A stretch of 64,000 bases of DNA from Acidobacteriota bacterium (GTDB lineage Bacteria > Acidobacteriota > Terriglobia > Bryobacterales > Bryobacteraceae), in the NCBI GenBank assembly GCA_947470805.1, contig CANIVU010000002.1:62001-126000 (forward strand), given 5' to 3'. Shown here piece after piece: positions 39,929 to 53,927 of this stretch. Within the stretch, counting starts at the first letter, position 1. Every line of letters starts with the position of its first letter. Made by a program: the position numbers and the translations under genes. The notes beneath the pieces were generated by a model, which searched no databases, was not told the origin of the DNA, and was given only the letters and a program-made list of their open reading frames with translations.

Positions 39929-40584
39929 GCCAATTTATCCTCGGCGTAGCAGAGTTCCGCCATGGGACACTGCCCACACCGCGGCTTCCGCGCCACACAA
40001 ATCCCCCGCCCAAAGTGAATCAGCTGATGAGAAAACGAGATCCACCGCTCCTGCGGCAGAATCGCAATCAAGTCCCGCTCCACCTTCACCGGCGACTCTT
40101 CCCGCGTCAAATCCAGCCGCGCCGCAATCCGCCCCACGTGTGTGTCGACAACCACGCCGCTCGCAATCCCGAACCCCGACCCCAACACCACATTGGCCGT
40201 CTTCCGCGCCGCACCCGGCACCGTCAGCAGTTGCTCAATATCCCGCGGAATCTCCCCGCCAAAGTCCCGCAGAATCTTCCGCGCCGCGCCCACCACGCTC
40301 TTGGCCTTGTTATTAAAAAAGCCGGTCGAGTGAATATCCACCGCCAAAACTTCGGGCTTTACTGCGGCGAAATCGTGAATTGTCGGATACTTGGCGAAGA
40401 GCCCCGGTGTGACTTTGTTCACCCGCTCATCCGTGCACTGCGCCGACAAAATTGTCGCCACCAGCAGTTCCCACGCATTCGAGTGGTTGAGCGCGCAGGT
40501 CACATTCGGATACAAATCATCCAAAATGCCCAGAATCTGCTGCAACCGCGCTTGTTTGTCCGCCTTCGATCGGGGCCGTTTCAT
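39925..40584 (-). CDS. nth: endonuclease III
   Basis: The product has 219 residues. It removes oxidised pyrimidines from DNA and cuts the AP site. The helix-hairpin-helix reads LTVPGAARKTANVVL with the catalytic lysine at K128, then the catalytic D147 in VDTHVGR. The 4Fe-4S ligands C196, C203, C206 and C212 have the family spacing C-x6-C-x2-C-x5-C. The hairpin has PGAARK where most relatives have PGVGRK, so one glycine is changed to alanine. It heads a tightly coupled run and diverges from a membrane gene across only nine bases. Confidence 0.97.
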   Translation of the reverse strand: MKRPRSKADKQARLQQILGILDDLYPNVTCALNHSNAWELLVATILSAQCTDERVNKVTPGLFAKYPTIHDFAAVKPEVLAVDIHSTGFFNNKAKSVVGAARKILRDFGGEIPRDIEQLLTVPGAARKTANVVLGSGFGIASGVVVDTHVGRIAARLDLTREESPVKVERDLIAILPQERWISFSHQLIHFGRGICVARKPRCGQCPMAELCYAEDKLA

Positions 40585-40593
40585 GAACCTTTC

Positions 40594-42075
40594 ATGTTAG
40601 CATCGCGCCCCCTCCTCGCCCTCGCTATTGCGTTCCTGGCCTGGCTCGCCCTCCCCGGAACGTTCGCCTTTGACGACCACTCTCTCTTTGCCGATCCCGC
40701 CGTCGTCCCCTGGGACGCCTGGCGCCAATGGGTCAAACTCGCCCAAACCCGCCCGCTCACCTACATCACCTTCTGGCTCGATTTCCACCTCTGGGGCCAC
40801 AACCCGCTCGGCTTCCGCCTGACGAATCTGCTCATCCACCTCGGCGCGACGGCGTTCCTCTACCTGTCCACAAGGAAACTGTTCAACGACCCCACGGCCC
40901 GCATCGCCGCCGCCCTCTTCGCCCTCCACCCGCTGGCCCACGAGCCGCTGCTCTACATCTTCGCCCGCTCCTCGTCGCTCTCCGCCCTCTTCTGCCTCCT
41001 CGCGCTCTGGCGCTGGCTCGAAGAAAAACCGTGGCAAGCCACGCTCGCCTTCGCCTGCTCCCTGCTCGCAAAGGAAGAATGGGTAGCGTTCCCGTTAGCG
41101 CTCCTCCTCATCGATTTTGCCCGCGCGCACAAGCCCAAATGGCTGCAAATCACCGCTATGCTGGCCCTCTCGGCCGCCGCCGGCGCCCGCGTGCTCTACG
41201 CCACGAAAATGATCGCCGGCTCCGGCTCCGGCTTCGGCCAGTCCACCATGCCCTGGAAGTACTTCCTCACCCAGGGCCACGCCATCCCCGGCTATCTCTG
41301 GCGCCTCCTCATCCCCGTCCGGATGTCGATCGACCCGGCCCGCCCCTCGGACTCGCTCGAAGGCGCCGTCTTCGCATGGACCGTCCTGGCACTCACAATC
41401 ACGATCGCCTCCTGGTTCTGGGCCAAGTCCACTCAACCCGGCTTCTGGCTAATCCCCGCCTGGCTGCTACTCCTACCCAGCTCCTCCATCCTCCCCGCGG
41501 CCGACGCCGTCGCCTACCGCCGTCTCTACCTGCCGCTCGCCCTCATCGCCATCGCCCTCGCAATCATCGGCAACAAATACCCAAAACCCGCCCTGACCCT
41601 CATCCTGGTCTGGGCATCGTTCGCCGCCGCCCGCCGGGCAACCTGGCAAAGCGAAGAGGCGCTCTGGCGTGAAGCCGCCGAACTCGCCCCCACCCAGACC
41701 CGCCCGCTCCTCCAACTGGCTCGGCTCACCCCCAAGGACGAAGCCCTCCGCCACCTCGACAAAGCCAAACTATTGACACCCGGCGACCCCGAAGTGGCAT
41801 CCGAAAGAGGGAGAGTGTGGTTGGAATCCGGAGACGCCGCGCAAGCGCTCGCCGAATTCGGCCGGGCCCTCGCGCTGGCCCCCACCAACGCCCGCCACAT
41901 CCAAAACCGTGGCGCGGCGCTTCTGGCTCTTGGCCAAAACGAGTCCGCTCAAGCCGATTTTCTGCGGGCCCTGCAACGAGATCCCTGCCTGAAACCGGCG
42001 CGGGAAAACCTGGTTCGTCTCGGCATCCAACCCCCGCCAGACACATGTCCCACTACCAACTTCGCTGCGAAATGA
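40594..42075 (+). CDS. polytopic membrane protein with C-terminal TPR
   Basis: The product has 493 residues. It has about nine membrane helices (first: MLASRPLLALAIAFLAWLALP) and, after the first, FDDHSLFADP, an acidic loop like that of GT-C transferases. The last 120 residues are a TPR region (RPLLQLARLTPKDEALRHLDKA, ASERGRVWLESGDAAQALAEFGRAL, QNRGAALLALGQNESAQADFLRAL). This plan is the TMTC/O-GlcNAc-like architecture found in bacterial O-glycosylation-related membrane proteins. Function inferred only. The ATG at 40594 is nine bases from the divergent nth start. Confidence 0.78.
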   Translation: MLASRPLLALAIAFLAWLALPGTFAFDDHSLFADPAVVPWDAWRQWVKLAQTRPLTYITFWLDFHLWGHNPLGFRLTNLLIHLGATAFLYLSTRKLFNDPTARIAAALFALHPLAHEPLLYIFARSSSLSALFCLLALWRWLEEKPWQATLAFACSLLAKEEWVAFPLALLLIDFARAHKPKWLQITAMLALSAAAGARVLYATKMIAGSGSGFGQSTMPWKYFLTQGHAIPGYLWRLLIPVRMSIDPARPSDSLEGAVFAWTVLALTITIASWFWAKSTQPGFWLIPAWLLLLPSSSILPAADAVAYRRLYLPLALIAIALAIIGNKYPKPALTLILVWASFAAARRATWQSEEALWREAAELAPTQTRPLLQLARLTPKDEALRHLDKAKLLTPGDPEVASERGRVWLESGDAAQALAEFGRALALAPTNARHIQNRGAALLALGQNESAQADFLRALQRDPCLKPARENLVRLGIQPPPDTCPTTNFAAK

Positions 42076-42587
42076 TCGTCCCCAAGCCGATCGAAGACGT
42101 CTTCGAGATGTTCGAGAATCCCTACAATCTCGCCATCATCACGCCCCCCTGGCTGCACTTCCTGGTCACCTCGAAAGAGAAGGTGCAGATGCGCCTGGGC
42201 GCCGAAATCGATTACCGCTTCACCTGGCTCGGCATCCCCATGAACTGGCGCACCCGCATCACCTCCTACGCCCCGCCCGCGCAGTTCGTCGATGAAGCGC
42301 TCCGCAGCCCCTACGTCTTCTGGCGCCACCTGCACACGTTTGAAAGTGTGCCCGGCGGCACGCTCGTCCGCGACCAGGTGGATTACAAACTCCCGCTCGG
42401 CCCCTTCGGCCGGTTGGCGCACTGGATCTCTGTGCGTGCCAACCTCGTTACCATCTTCACCTACCGCCAGCAGACGCTCGATACTTACTGGGGCGGCGGT
42501 TCCCAAATCACCTGGCCTACGGTTCGTTCGGTTGAATCACTACCTTCGGTTCCAGGAACTGCCAGTCCGGAATATCGATCGCGCTAA
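42045..42587 (+). CDS. SRPBCC-family (START-like) protein
   Basis: The product has 180 residues. SRPBCC proteins form a deep hydrophobic ligand pocket. The segments MIVPKPIEDVFEMFENPYNLAIITP, GAEIDYRFTWLGIPMNWRTRI and LHTFESVPGGTLVRDQVDYKLP fit the family of cyclase/dehydrase-like small proteins. The ATG at 42045 lies inside the end of the TPR gene (31-base overlap). The last 30 residues (VRSVESLPSVPGTASPEYRSR) overlap the convergent zinc-ribbon gene by 71 bases and look unlike the family, so the stop may have been displaced. Confidence 0.8.
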   Translation: MSHYQLRCEMIVPKPIEDVFEMFENPYNLAIITPPWLHFLVTSKEKVQMRLGAEIDYRFTWLGIPMNWRTRITSYAPPAQFVDEALRSPYVFWRHLHTFESVPGGTLVRDQVDYKLPLGPFGRLAHWISVRANLVTIFTYRQQTLDTYWGGGSQITWPTVRSVESLPSVPGTASPEYRSR

Positions 42588-43275
42588 GTTCGGACTTCGC
42601 CTTCGACGACACTTCCGCCGACCCAAACGGGCTCAACTGCTTCACCTTCACGGAGAACACGGCCACTTCTTTATTCGTCCCCTTGGCGCCCAGGACGACG
42701 TCCATCGTCAGTCCGGCAATCTCCGCCGCACTGTGGTTGACGACGACCATCTGCACCTCAGCCTGCCCCGGCTTCGGCATGCGCAGCCGCACGCCCGTTA
42801 CTTCAATCTGCTTGGCTAGCGGATGGGTGCCCTTCGATCCCTTTACCTCTTCCATCACCGCCTTCGGCGCGTTCGCGGCCTTTTCGGCACGTTCGTTCTT
42901 GGTCCAGTAAAGATACCCGCCTCCCAGCAGGATCACGGCGACGCCAAGCGTCACCGCCACGTCTCGCAACCCGGTTGATTTCGGTTCGGGATGGGCATCG
43001 TAGCTGTGCGCGGCCGCTCCAAAGGTAGGAGCCGGGCTGGGCGCGGCATACGGAGCCGGGGCCGGAGCGGGAGCCGGAGTGGGAGCCGGAGCGGGAGCCG
43101 CCACAGGAACAGGAACCGGTACGGGTGCGGCAACCGGCACCGGTGCGGGCACGGGCGCCGCCACGGGCTCAGCAACCGCCGCCGGGGCAACCGGAACGGG
43201 CGGCTTGCAGCGCGGACAATCCTCTTGAGACGGCAGTACTTCCCCGCCGCATTGCGGGCAGATCCAGGTAAACAT
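42517..43275 (-). CDS. zinc-ribbon protein with Pro/Ala/Val linker and one membrane helix
   Basis: The product has 252 residues. The N-terminus is a zinc ribbon CPQCGGEVLPSQEDCPRC (residues 6-23). A 60-residue repeated Pro-Ala-Val linker follows (PVAAPVPAPVPVAAP), then a membrane helix near residue 108 (DVAVTLGVAVILLGGGYLYW), and a C-terminal beta-rich domain (VRLRMPKPGQAEVQMVVVNHSAAEIAGL) likely outside. The domain resembles the extracellular part of envelope sensor-like proteins of unknown role. It overlaps the SRPBCC gene tail to tail and follows rpoD by 78 bases on the same strand. Confidence 0.78.
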   Translation of the reverse strand: MFTWICPQCGGEVLPSQEDCPRCKPPVPVAPAAVAEPVAAPVPAPVPVAAPVPVPVPVAAPAPAPTPAPAPAPAPYAAPSPAPTFGAAAHSYDAHPEPKSTGLRDVAVTLGVAVILLGGGYLYWTKNERAEKAANAPKAVMEEVKGSKGTHPLAKQIEVTGVRLRMPKPGQAEVQMVVVNHSAAEIAGLTMDVVLGAKGTNKEVAVFSVKVKQLSPFGSAEVSSKAKSELSAIDIPDWQFLEPKVVIQPNEP

Positions 43276-43353
43276 TGGGCCTCTTAGATAAAGAGTACGA
43301 CAGCCGCCGCCTACGGGTTACGTCGTTCTCCCAGATTTCACACCGGGCGAAAA

Positions 43354-45147
43354 CTACTCGCCGTCGCGATTCGATTCGAGGAACGTCCGCAACCGGTGGC
43401 TCCGGCTCGGATGCCGCAACTTCCGAAGCGCTTTTGCTTCAATTTGGCGAATCCGCTCCCGCGTAACGGCAAAATGCTGGCCCACTTCCTCCAGCGTATG
43501 CTCGCTGCCGTCCTGCAGGCCAAAACGCATTTTAATGATCTTTTCCTCGCGCGGCGTCAGGCTCTTCAACACCTCGGCCGTCTGTTCGCGCAGGTTCAAG
43601 TTGATCACCGCCTCCGAAGGCGAGGCCACGCGCTTGTCGATGATGAAATCGCCCAAGTGCGACTCGTCCTCTTCGCCCACCGGCGTTTCCAACGAAATCG
43701 GCTCCTGCGCAATGCGCATGATCTTGCGAACTTTCCCCACCGGCAGATCCAGCTTCCGCGCCAGTTCGTCGGTGGACGGTTCGCGCCCCATCTCCTGCTG
43801 CAACTGCCGCTGCGTCCGCACCAGTTTGTTGATCGTCTCGATCATGTGCACCGGAATGCGAATCGTCCGCGCCTGATCGGCAATAGCCCGCGTAATGGCC
43901 TGCCGCACCCACCACGTGGCGTACGTCGAAAACTTATACCCGCGCTGATAGTCGAACTTATCGACGGCTTTCATCAACCCGATATTGCCTTCCTGAATCA
44001 GATCCAGGAACTGCAACCCGCGATTGGTATAGCGTTTGGCGATCGAAACCACCAGCCGCAAGTTAGCCTCGATCAGCTGCTTCTTGGCCGATTCAGACTC
44101 GTTCTCGCCCTTCTCCACGATATGCAGAGAACGCCGTAACTCGGTGTAAGTAGCGCCATACTCGAGCTCTAACTGCTCCAGCCGCTCCGAACACGCCTTC
44201 AACTCCCGGCGTAAGTCCCGCGCCTTCCCGGCCGCCTCGGAAACTTCGGTCGTCCCGGCGCTCTGGTCTTCGCCCTCAATCAGAACTTCTCCGTCCGTCA
44301 GCGCGTCCAGGTCTTCAATCCGGCGCTGCGATTCGGCAATCTGCCGTTCCAGCGGCCGCAACGATTCCACCGCCGCCCGCAGCCGGTTGCTCATCCGCCG
44401 GCTCACCAGCGAACCAAACGACATCAGCCGGATCAACTGGCTGATCTTCACCACCGTCCGCGCTAAACTCCAACGATGCTGCCGGTACTGCTTTGGCTTG
44501 CTTGACCGCGGCGAGGCCAGCATCTTCTCACGGCACTCATCGGCCCGCAGCTGCAGCCTATCCAGTTCTTCGAAGAACTGCACCAGTTCGGCACACTCCT
44601 GCGGATCATCCTCGTCCTCGGAGATGACGTCGTCTTCCTGGCGCAGCAGTACATCGTCCACCAGCAGGTTGCCGTTGTTGATGTCGCCCCGGATCCGGTA
44701 TAGCTCCCGCACGGCCACCGAAGATCGCGAAAGCGACTTCGCCACATTCCGCTGCCCGCGCTCAATCCGCCGGGCCAATTCAATTTCCCCTTCGCGCGTC
44801 AACAGAGGCACCGTGCCCATTTCGCGCAAGTACATCCGGACCGGGTCGTTCGTCTTATCGGCGAACTCAGCTACCCCTTCGCCCTCACCGGAATCGTCGG
44901 CATCCTCGAACTTGGACCGGAACCCAATCTCCTTCGGTTCCACCAACAGTTCCACACCGGCGCCTTCCAGATCCGCAAGGATATCCTCCAAGTTCCCGCC
45001 GGTACTTAATTCGTCCGGAAGAATCTCGCTGACGTCGTCATAGAGAAGATAACCCTTCTCCTTGCCGACTTCGACCAAGTTGCGGATACGGCCTATTTTT
45101 TCGTCCGATGCCACTTCAACCCCTACCCCTGCAATAGGAAAACTCAT
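43354..45147 (-). CDS. rpoD: primary RNA polymerase sigma factor
   Basis: The product has 597 residues. Region 1.1 is followed by region 1.2 ([31 protein letters not shown]). A large non-conserved region with acidic and coiled-coil stretches comes next, then region 2 ([69 protein letters not shown]), region 3 and region 4 with the helix-turn-helix [31 protein letters not shown]. It lies 22 bases downstream of dnaG, the classical macromolecular-synthesis order minus rpsU. Confidence 0.98.
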   Translation of the reverse strand: MSFPIAGVGVEVASDEKIGRIRNLVEVGKEKGYLLYDDVSEILPDELSTGGNLEDILADLEGAGVELLVEPKEIGFRSKFEDADDSGEGEGVAEFADKTNDPVRMYLREMGTVPLLTREGEIELARRIERGQRNVAKSLSRSSVAVRELYRIRGDINNGNLLVDDVLLRQEDDVISEDEDDPQECAELVQFFEELDRLQLRADECREKMLASPRSSKPKQYRQHRWSLARTVVKISQLIRLMSFGSLVSRRMSNRLRAAVESLRPLERQIAESQRRIEDLDALTDGEVLIEGEDQSAGTTEVSEAAGKARDLRRELKACSERLEQLELEYGATYTELRRSLHIVEKGENESESAKKQLIEANLRLVVSIAKRYTNRGLQFLDLIQEGNIGLMKAVDKFDYQRGYKFSTYATWWVRQAITRAIADQARTIRIPVHMIETINKLVRTQRQLQQEMGREPSTDELARKLDLPVGKVRKIMRIAQEPISLETPVGEEDESHLGDFIIDKRVASPSEAVINLNLREQTAEVLKSLTPREEKIIKMRFGLQDGSEHTLEEVGQHFAVTRERIRQIEAKALRKLRHPSRSHRLRTFLESNRDGE

Positions 45148-45169
45148 TGTATCGCAATGGCTCCCCCCT

Positions 45170-46900
45170 TTAACCTTCCCGTTCCAGCTTGCTCAACTCT
45201 TCGGCAATTTGGATGGCCTCCATAATCGCGCCGCGTTGCTCGGCCGCTCGAACCCGCCGTTTCAACTCTCCGATCTGGTCCTTCCGGTTGCCTGCTCCCA
45301 ACTGTGCCAGACAAGCCCCGGCCTGTTCCACCATATTCACCTCTACTTGTAAATGATCGGCAAAAGCCATCGCCGCCATTAGCGTCCTCGTCGGCGGACT
45401 CAGCTTCTGCTCCAACTCTTCCCAGTGAAATGAGGCCGCATCCGGAAACCCCAGAATCCCCCGCCAAATCTCCGCCCCGGCCGACTCCAGCAGCTTCGGA
45501 TAGTTCGCCAACAGCGGAAATACATACTCCCGTACCTCCGCCGAATGCAGAAACAACTCCAACAACATCTTCTCGGCCGGAGAAACCTCAATCGCCGGAA
45601 TTTCAATCCGTTCTTCTCCGCGCCCACCCGCCGCCCGCCGGAACTGTTCCAACAGCAGCCCCTGCTCCACGCCCAGCACCGCCGCCAACTCGTTCGCCAG
45701 CGCCGCCCGTTCCACCCGGTCAGACACCTGCCGGACCCGTGGCAACAGAAACTCCAGCGCCTGCACTTTCCCCTCGCTCGTCTTCACATCGAACCGCGCC
45801 CGCGCCCGCCCGGCCAGCCAGTGGAAGTATGGCTGCGCATTCGCCAGACGATCCCGATACGCGTCCGCCCCGTTTGCCTTCACAAATTCGTCCGGGTCCA
45901 ACCCGCCTTCCAGCGCCGCCACCCGCACCCGGAACCCCTCATCGAGCAACAGCTGAATCGATTTCTCCGTCGCGTTCGCCCCCGCCGTATCCGGGTCAAA
46001 ATTCACCACGGCCAACCCCGCCAGCCTCCGCAACGCCCGCACCTGTGGCGCCGTCAACGCTGTCCCGCAAGGCGCCGACGCCTCCGGCACCCCCGCCGAA
46101 TAAGCGCCGATCACATCCATGTAGCCTTCCACCAACACAACCCGCCCGCTCTTGCGCGCCCCGTCCCGCACCCGATGCAGGTTATACAGGACCCCGCTCT
46201 TGTGATAAATCGACGTCCCGGCCGAGTTCAAATACTTCGGCTCATCCCCATCCTGCATCGCCCGCCCGCCGAAGGCGATCACCTTCCCGCTCTCGTTGCA
46301 AATCGGAAACATCAGCCGCCCGCGAAACATGTCATACCAACTGCCGTCCTCGCGCTTCTTCACCAGCGAGGAGACCTCCATCGCCTGCGGCGGAAACCCC
46401 TGCTTCTGCAACAGCCGTGCCAGCGTCCCGCCCCGTTCGGAGAACCCCAGCCGGAACTCCCCGGCCAGCGTCGAGTTCACTCCCCGTTTCGTCAGGTACG
46501 CCCTCGCGTCGGCTCCGGTCGGCCCCATCAGGTTCTGCTGGAAATGCTGCGCGGCCACCTCGTGCATCGCCATCAGCGCCTCGCGCAGCCGCGACTCCGG
46601 ATCGTCAGCCCGCTCCCGTTTCGGCATCGGGATCCCAAATCGTTCCGACAATGCCGTGATCGCCTCTACGAAGGTGACGCTCTCATACTCCATGACAAAC
46701 TTGATCACGTCCCCGCTCGCCCCGCAGCCGAAGCACTTGTAGAACTGCTTCTCCTGGTGGACGTTAAAGGAGCCGGACTTCTCCTGATGAAACGGGCACA
46801 GGCCTACGTAGCTGTACGTACCCCTTTTCTTTAGGGGTACGCGCTCGCCGATGACGGCGACGATATCGACGGAAGATTTCAACTGCTGCGCGAAGTCCAT
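45170..46900 (-). CDS. dnaG: DNA primase
   Basis: The product has 576 residues. The zinc finger [26 protein letters not shown] has the CHC2 ligands. The TOPRIM core has [11 protein letters not shown] and [16 protein letters not shown] with the catalytic acidic residues. The C-terminal helicase-binding region is shorter and divergent. I chose the ATG at 46898-46900 ([17 protein letters not shown]); a TTG two codons upstream is also open. It makes RNA primers at the fork. It is the first gene before rpoD on the same strand. Confidence 0.96.
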   Translation of the reverse strand: MDFAQQLKSSVDIVAVIGERVPLKKRGTYSYVGLCPFHQEKSGSFNVHQEKQFYKCFGCGASGDVIKFVMEYESVTFVEAITALSERFGIPMPKRERADDPESRLREALMAMHEVAAQHFQQNLMGPTGADARAYLTKRGVNSTLAGEFRLGFSERGGTLARLLQKQGFPPQAMEVSSLVKKREDGSWYDMFRGRLMFPICNESGKVIAFGGRAMQDGDEPKYLNSAGTSIYHKSGVLYNLHRVRDGARKSGRVVLVEGYMDVIGAYSAGVPEASAPCGTALTAPQVRALRRLAGLAVVNFDPDTAGANATEKSIQLLLDEGFRVRVAALEGGLDPDEFVKANGADAYRDRLANAQPYFHWLAGRARARFDVKTSEGKVQALEFLLPRVRQVSDRVERAALANELAAVLGVEQGLLLEQFRRAAGGRGEERIEIPAIEVSPAEKMLLELFLHSAEVREYVFPLLANYPKLLESAGAEIWRGILGFPDAASFHWEELEQKLSPPTRTLMAAMAFADHLQVEVNMVEQAGACLAQLGAGNRKDQIGELKRRVRAAEQRGAIMEAIQIAEELSKLEREG

Positions 46901-46964
46901 AGCCAACTCTCTCTTCTATTCTCGGTCATGAAAAGTGCACGTGCGTCGATATGAGGGGGAGGTG

Positions 46965-50486
<3,522 letters not shown>

Positions 50487-50637
50487 CACCCGCTCTTTCG
50501 CTGAGCGCTACGGCCCCGCCGTCGGCGCCCCGGTTCCGGCCTTCACCGCCATCGATCAATCGGGCGCCTCCCGGACCCTCGCCTCCCTCGCCGGCCCCAA
50601 AGGCACCTGGCTACTCTTCTTCCGCTCCGCCGACTGG

Positions 50638-50672
50638 TGACCGTACTGCAAAACCCAGTTGGTCGAACTGGG
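50638..50672 (+). promoter_or_regulatory. bacterial SECIS element after in-frame TGA
   Basis: TGA at 50638-50640 is followed by the stem CCCAGTT (50654-50660), loop GGTCG (50661-50665) and AACTGGG (50666-50672). Twenty bases separate the TGA from the apical loop (18 in E. coli fdhF), and the loop begins with GG as bacterial SECIS loops require and shares GGUC with the fdhF loop. This should direct SelB to insert selenocysteine. Confidence 0.8.
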
Positions 50673-51483
50673 AATCCATGCCGAAGCCATCCGCAAACTG
50701 GGTTACGGCGTCGCCGCGTTGAGTTATGACTCACCGGCCGCGCTCGCCCATTTCGCCAAGCGCAAACAGCTCTCAATCCCACTCCTCTCCGATCCCGACT
50801 CGAAAGTCATTGATGCCTTCGGTATTCGCAACGAAACCATCAAAAGCGGCTTCGCCAAAGGCGTCCCCCACCCCGGCCTGTTCCTGATCGACGCCTCGGG
50901 CAAGGTGGAAGCCAAGTACTTCGAAGAGGATTACCGCGAGCGCATCACCGTCTCCTCCATCCTCACCGGCCGCTTCGGCGAACGCGCCGCCCCGGCCGGC
51001 GCCGCCGTCGACCGCGCCCGCATCCGTGTCACCCCCTCGGCCAGTGCCACCGTCGTCCGCGGCGGCCAGCACATCCGCCTCTCTCTCGACCTCATGCTCG
51101 GCCGCGGCCTCCACGCCTACGCCCCCGGCGCCCCGGAAGAGTTCATCACCGTCACCTGGAAACTGGCCGACTCCCCCTCCTGGAAATCCGCCGCCCCCCA
51201 GTGGCCCAGACCCGAAAAGGGAAAACTCTACGGCTACGACGAACCCATACCCAACTACTCCGGCCTGTTCCGCGCCACGCGCGAAATCACCATCGCCTCC
51301 CAACAGGTACTGGCTAAGGAATCGCCCTCCGGCGAACTCCAGATCACCGGCGAATTCCGCTACCAGGCTTGTAACGATCGCGTCTGCTTCCCGCCGGAAA
51401 CCGTACCCGTCACCTGGAAACTGATCGTCGAAGGCCACGACCGCGAACGCCTGCCCAAAGAACTCCAGCGCCCCGGCTTCTAG

Positions 51484-52122
51484 CTACTTCTTCTCCGTCC
51501 AGGCCATCTCGGCGTCCGACTGCCGAACATAATTCGCGTCGAGCGCCGCCGGGTGCCGCGCCTGGTCCCACGCCAGCATGGCGATCGCCCCAGCCAGCAT
51601 CCGCCGTTCCACGCCGCGCCCGAGCGAGGCAAATGGCGCCAAATTCTGGAACACGAAGGAGATCTCGCCCTCCGGCAAGCCCTCCATCCACCGGTCCAAC
51701 GGCACCACCGTCTCCTCCGTCAGCGCCCGCCCCTGGTCATCATACAGCCCCGCGTACACCTCGCCCCGTCGCGCATCGAGCACCGCCGCCCGCAACGGGC
51801 CTTCTCCCAACAGCGCCAGCGCCTGCAGGTTCGAAACCCCGGCCGCCTGCGTCCCCAGCGCGGAGGCAAACCCCTTCGCCGCCGTCAACCCCACCCGAAT
51901 CCCGGTAAAGGTCCCCGGCCCGGCCGCGGCCGCAAACAGCGTAATATCAGTCAGTTGCACGCCGTGCCGCGCCAGCAGCGCATCAATGTGGCCGAACACG
52001 ATGTGGCCGTAGCCATCCACCGCCTCCAGCGCCGATTCTTCCAACACCCCGTCCCGGTCACCCAACGCCAGCGAGCCGAACTCGGTGGTCGTATCAATCG
52101 CTAAAACCAGTTCTCTCTTCAC
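51484..52122 (-). CDS. tsaB: tRNA threonylcarbamoyladenosine biosynthesis protein
   Basis: The product has 212 residues. TsaB is the partner of TsaD in making t6A37 on tRNAs. The N-terminus LAIDTTTEFGSLALG and the segment AAGPGTFTGIRVGLTAAKG are diagnostic; the latter matches the ASKHA-like interface. The start is a GTG at 52120-52122 that overlaps the stop of the glycoside-hydrolase gene (GTGA). Its stop abuts the stop of the selenoprotein gene on the opposite strand with no gap. Confidence 0.94.
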   Translation of the reverse strand: MKRELVLAIDTTTEFGSLALGDRDGVLEESALEAVDGYGHIVFGHIDALLARHGVQLTDITLFAAAAGPGTFTGIRVGLTAAKGFASALGTQAAGVSNLQALALLGEGPLRAAVLDARRGEVYAGLYDDQGRALTEETVVPLDRWMEGLPEGEISFVFQNLAPFASLGRGVERRMLAGAIAMLAWDQARHPAALDANYVRQSDAEMAWTEKK

Positions 52123-53888
52123 TGTACAAGCCGGAACACGCGGTCCACCGCGTAGGCCTTTCCGTTGGCGTTCAACCCGGTCACCCGCAACACCATCACC
52201 CCGCCGCCTTTCGCCAGCGCCGGCGGAATCTGAAACTGTCCGCTCGGCCCCGTCCCCAGCACCCGGAAACCCTGCCCGTTCGTGGTCACCTCGGCTGTAA
52301 TCAGGTACGACATCGCCCGCGTCGCCCGCGTCTGGCGCTTAAATTTCACCTCAAAAAACGTGCCGGATGACAGCGGAATCGTGTCTTTTTGCGGCTCCAC
52401 AAGCGTAAAAGGCACCAGTTTTTCACTCGTTTCCACGTCCTGCACGGGCACCGGACGGGCCTCGAACTTGTAGCTCTTGGCCATCCCTTCCTTCTTCCCG
52501 TCGCGCGAAAGCTGCAGAATCCAGTCCTGCGAATCCGATGGCGGCGTCACCACAAACTTCTCGCCCTTCCAGTCTTTATCCTTAGGCCGCGTGGCTTCAC
52601 CGGTGGCGGGATTAATCCAGTAAATGTCGTAGTTGTGCCGTTCAATCAGCACCTCCACCGGCCCCGCGGGTTTCTCGATATACACCATGTACTCGATGCC
52701 TTCGAGCGCAATCGCCCGGCCACCATCGACGTCGAAATACGGCTCCGAATCCCAGTACCGCGTCGTCGACATCAGGTCGTACCACGCGGTGAGAGCCTTC
52801 AAGTCCTCTGCCGAATCGCCCTGCCGGTTGGCCGTGATGTATTGCGCGTTCATGGTGGCGCGCCACAGTTTGTGGCGGAATTCGGCCCCGGTAGCGCCTT
52901 TGGCGCCCGCAAATCCCACGTTCACGAACGGTTTCGCGTAAATTTGCCGTTCCACGGCGTTCAATTGGTCGTTATCGGAGCCGTAGACGATATAGTCCAA
53001 CCATCCATCGCCAACCAGTGGCGCGGCCGTCATGGCCGCATGCGTTGAACGGGGATGCGCCATCGGGTCGTACAGCTTCATCGCCGTGCCCAGTTCCTTA
53101 CAGAACGCCCGGCCATTGTCGTACGTCTCAAACTGTTCCACCATCTGCCACGTCACCGCGTAGGCCGAATAGCGCGAAGCCACGTAACGCGCAAAGCGGT
53201 CGCGCGACTGGCGGTCCGGCAGCAACTTTGCCAACTGGTTCTGCGCGTGCCCCAGCACCAGGTCCACCGTCAGACCTTTTTCGTTCATCAAACGGACCCG
53301 TTTATCCAGTTCTTGAAAGTAGGCCGTATTGGGGCGGTCCGGGGCAGGGAAGGCGCGCGCAGGGTCGGCACTCAGCAGAAACCCGCGCATATGGTTGAAC
53401 TTGTCTTTGCTGCGCGCTTCGATAGTCTGGTCGAACGCCGCCCGCTCCATCCCGCCAAAGTTCATCAGCGTATCGCCGAACCACAGGTGCGGCTTCTTGC
53501 TCTCTTCATAGGCAAAGTGGCGCACATTCCGGACATGTACGAAGCCGGGATGGTCCGACGGCGTGGCTTCGAAGGTCCCCTCTTTCCCATTGAAACGCGG
53601 CAGATTCGACGTCAGGCGGAACGCCCACTGGCCCGCCTCGGTCGGCGAAAAACGGATCACCATCCGGTTGCCGCCATCGTGGAACGCATGCACCTGATAG
53701 GTCTTAAACTTGGGCGACCTGATCTCGGCCCGCAACTCCACCGACCAGTACGGATTGGCGTGCGTTTTCGCCTCCGCCGCATCCAGTTCAAAGACGATCT
53801 CGCACGGCGAATACGCCAGCACAGGCTGACAAACGGTCTGCGCGCTGAGCGCCGCTACGGCAAAGGCCAGACTAACGAGCCACTTCAT
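52119..53888 (-). CDS. exported glycoside hydrolase-like protein (DUF5060/DUF4038)
   Basis: The product has 589 residues. The ATG at 53886-53888 has AGGGA seven bases upstream, better than the ATG two codons earlier that sits almost on it. The signal peptide is MKWLVSLAFAVAALSAQT. A DUF5060 beta-sandwich (about 25-110: NPYWSVELRAEIRSPKF) precedes a DUF4038 apiosidase-like TIM barrel: PHLWFGDTLMNFGG, FNHMRGFLLSADP, LVLGHAQNQLA, VTWQMVEQFETYDNG. A carbohydrate-binding tail follows. It probably cuts plant-type or exopolysaccharide glycans in the periplasm. Substrate not predictable from sequence. Confidence 0.87.
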   Translation of the reverse strand: MKWLVSLAFAVAALSAQTVCQPVLAYSPCEIVFELDAAEAKTHANPYWSVELRAEIRSPKFKTYQVHAFHDGGNRMVIRFSPTEAGQWAFRLTSNLPRFNGKEGTFEATPSDHPGFVHVRNVRHFAYEESKKPHLWFGDTLMNFGGMERAAFDQTIEARSKDKFNHMRGFLLSADPARAFPAPDRPNTAYFQELDKRVRLMNEKGLTVDLVLGHAQNQLAKLLPDRQSRDRFARYVASRYSAYAVTWQMVEQFETYDNGRAFCKELGTAMKLYDPMAHPRSTHAAMTAAPLVGDGWLDYIVYGSDNDQLNAVERQIYAKPFVNVGFAGAKGATGAEFRHKLWRATMNAQYITANRQGDSAEDLKALTAWYDLMSTTRYWDSEPYFDVDGGRAIALEGIEYMVYIEKPAGPVEVLIERHNYDIYWINPATGEATRPKDKDWKGEKFVVTPPSDSQDWILQLSRDGKKEGMAKSYKFEARPVPVQDVETSEKLVPFTLVEPQKDTIPLSSGTFFEVKFKRQTRATRAMSYLITAEVTTNGQGFRVLGTGPSGQFQIPPALAKGGGVMVLRVTGLNANGKAYAVDRVFRLVQ

Positions 53889-53927
53889 TCCCATTCCCTA
53901 ATCAATTAAACATACGACAATGCAAAG

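Noticed and set aside
42951-43190. Pro/Ala/Val repeats of the zinc-ribbon gene as a DNA tandem-repeat element
   Set aside because: The repetition follows from the codons of the protein linker; no independent repeat unit is seen.
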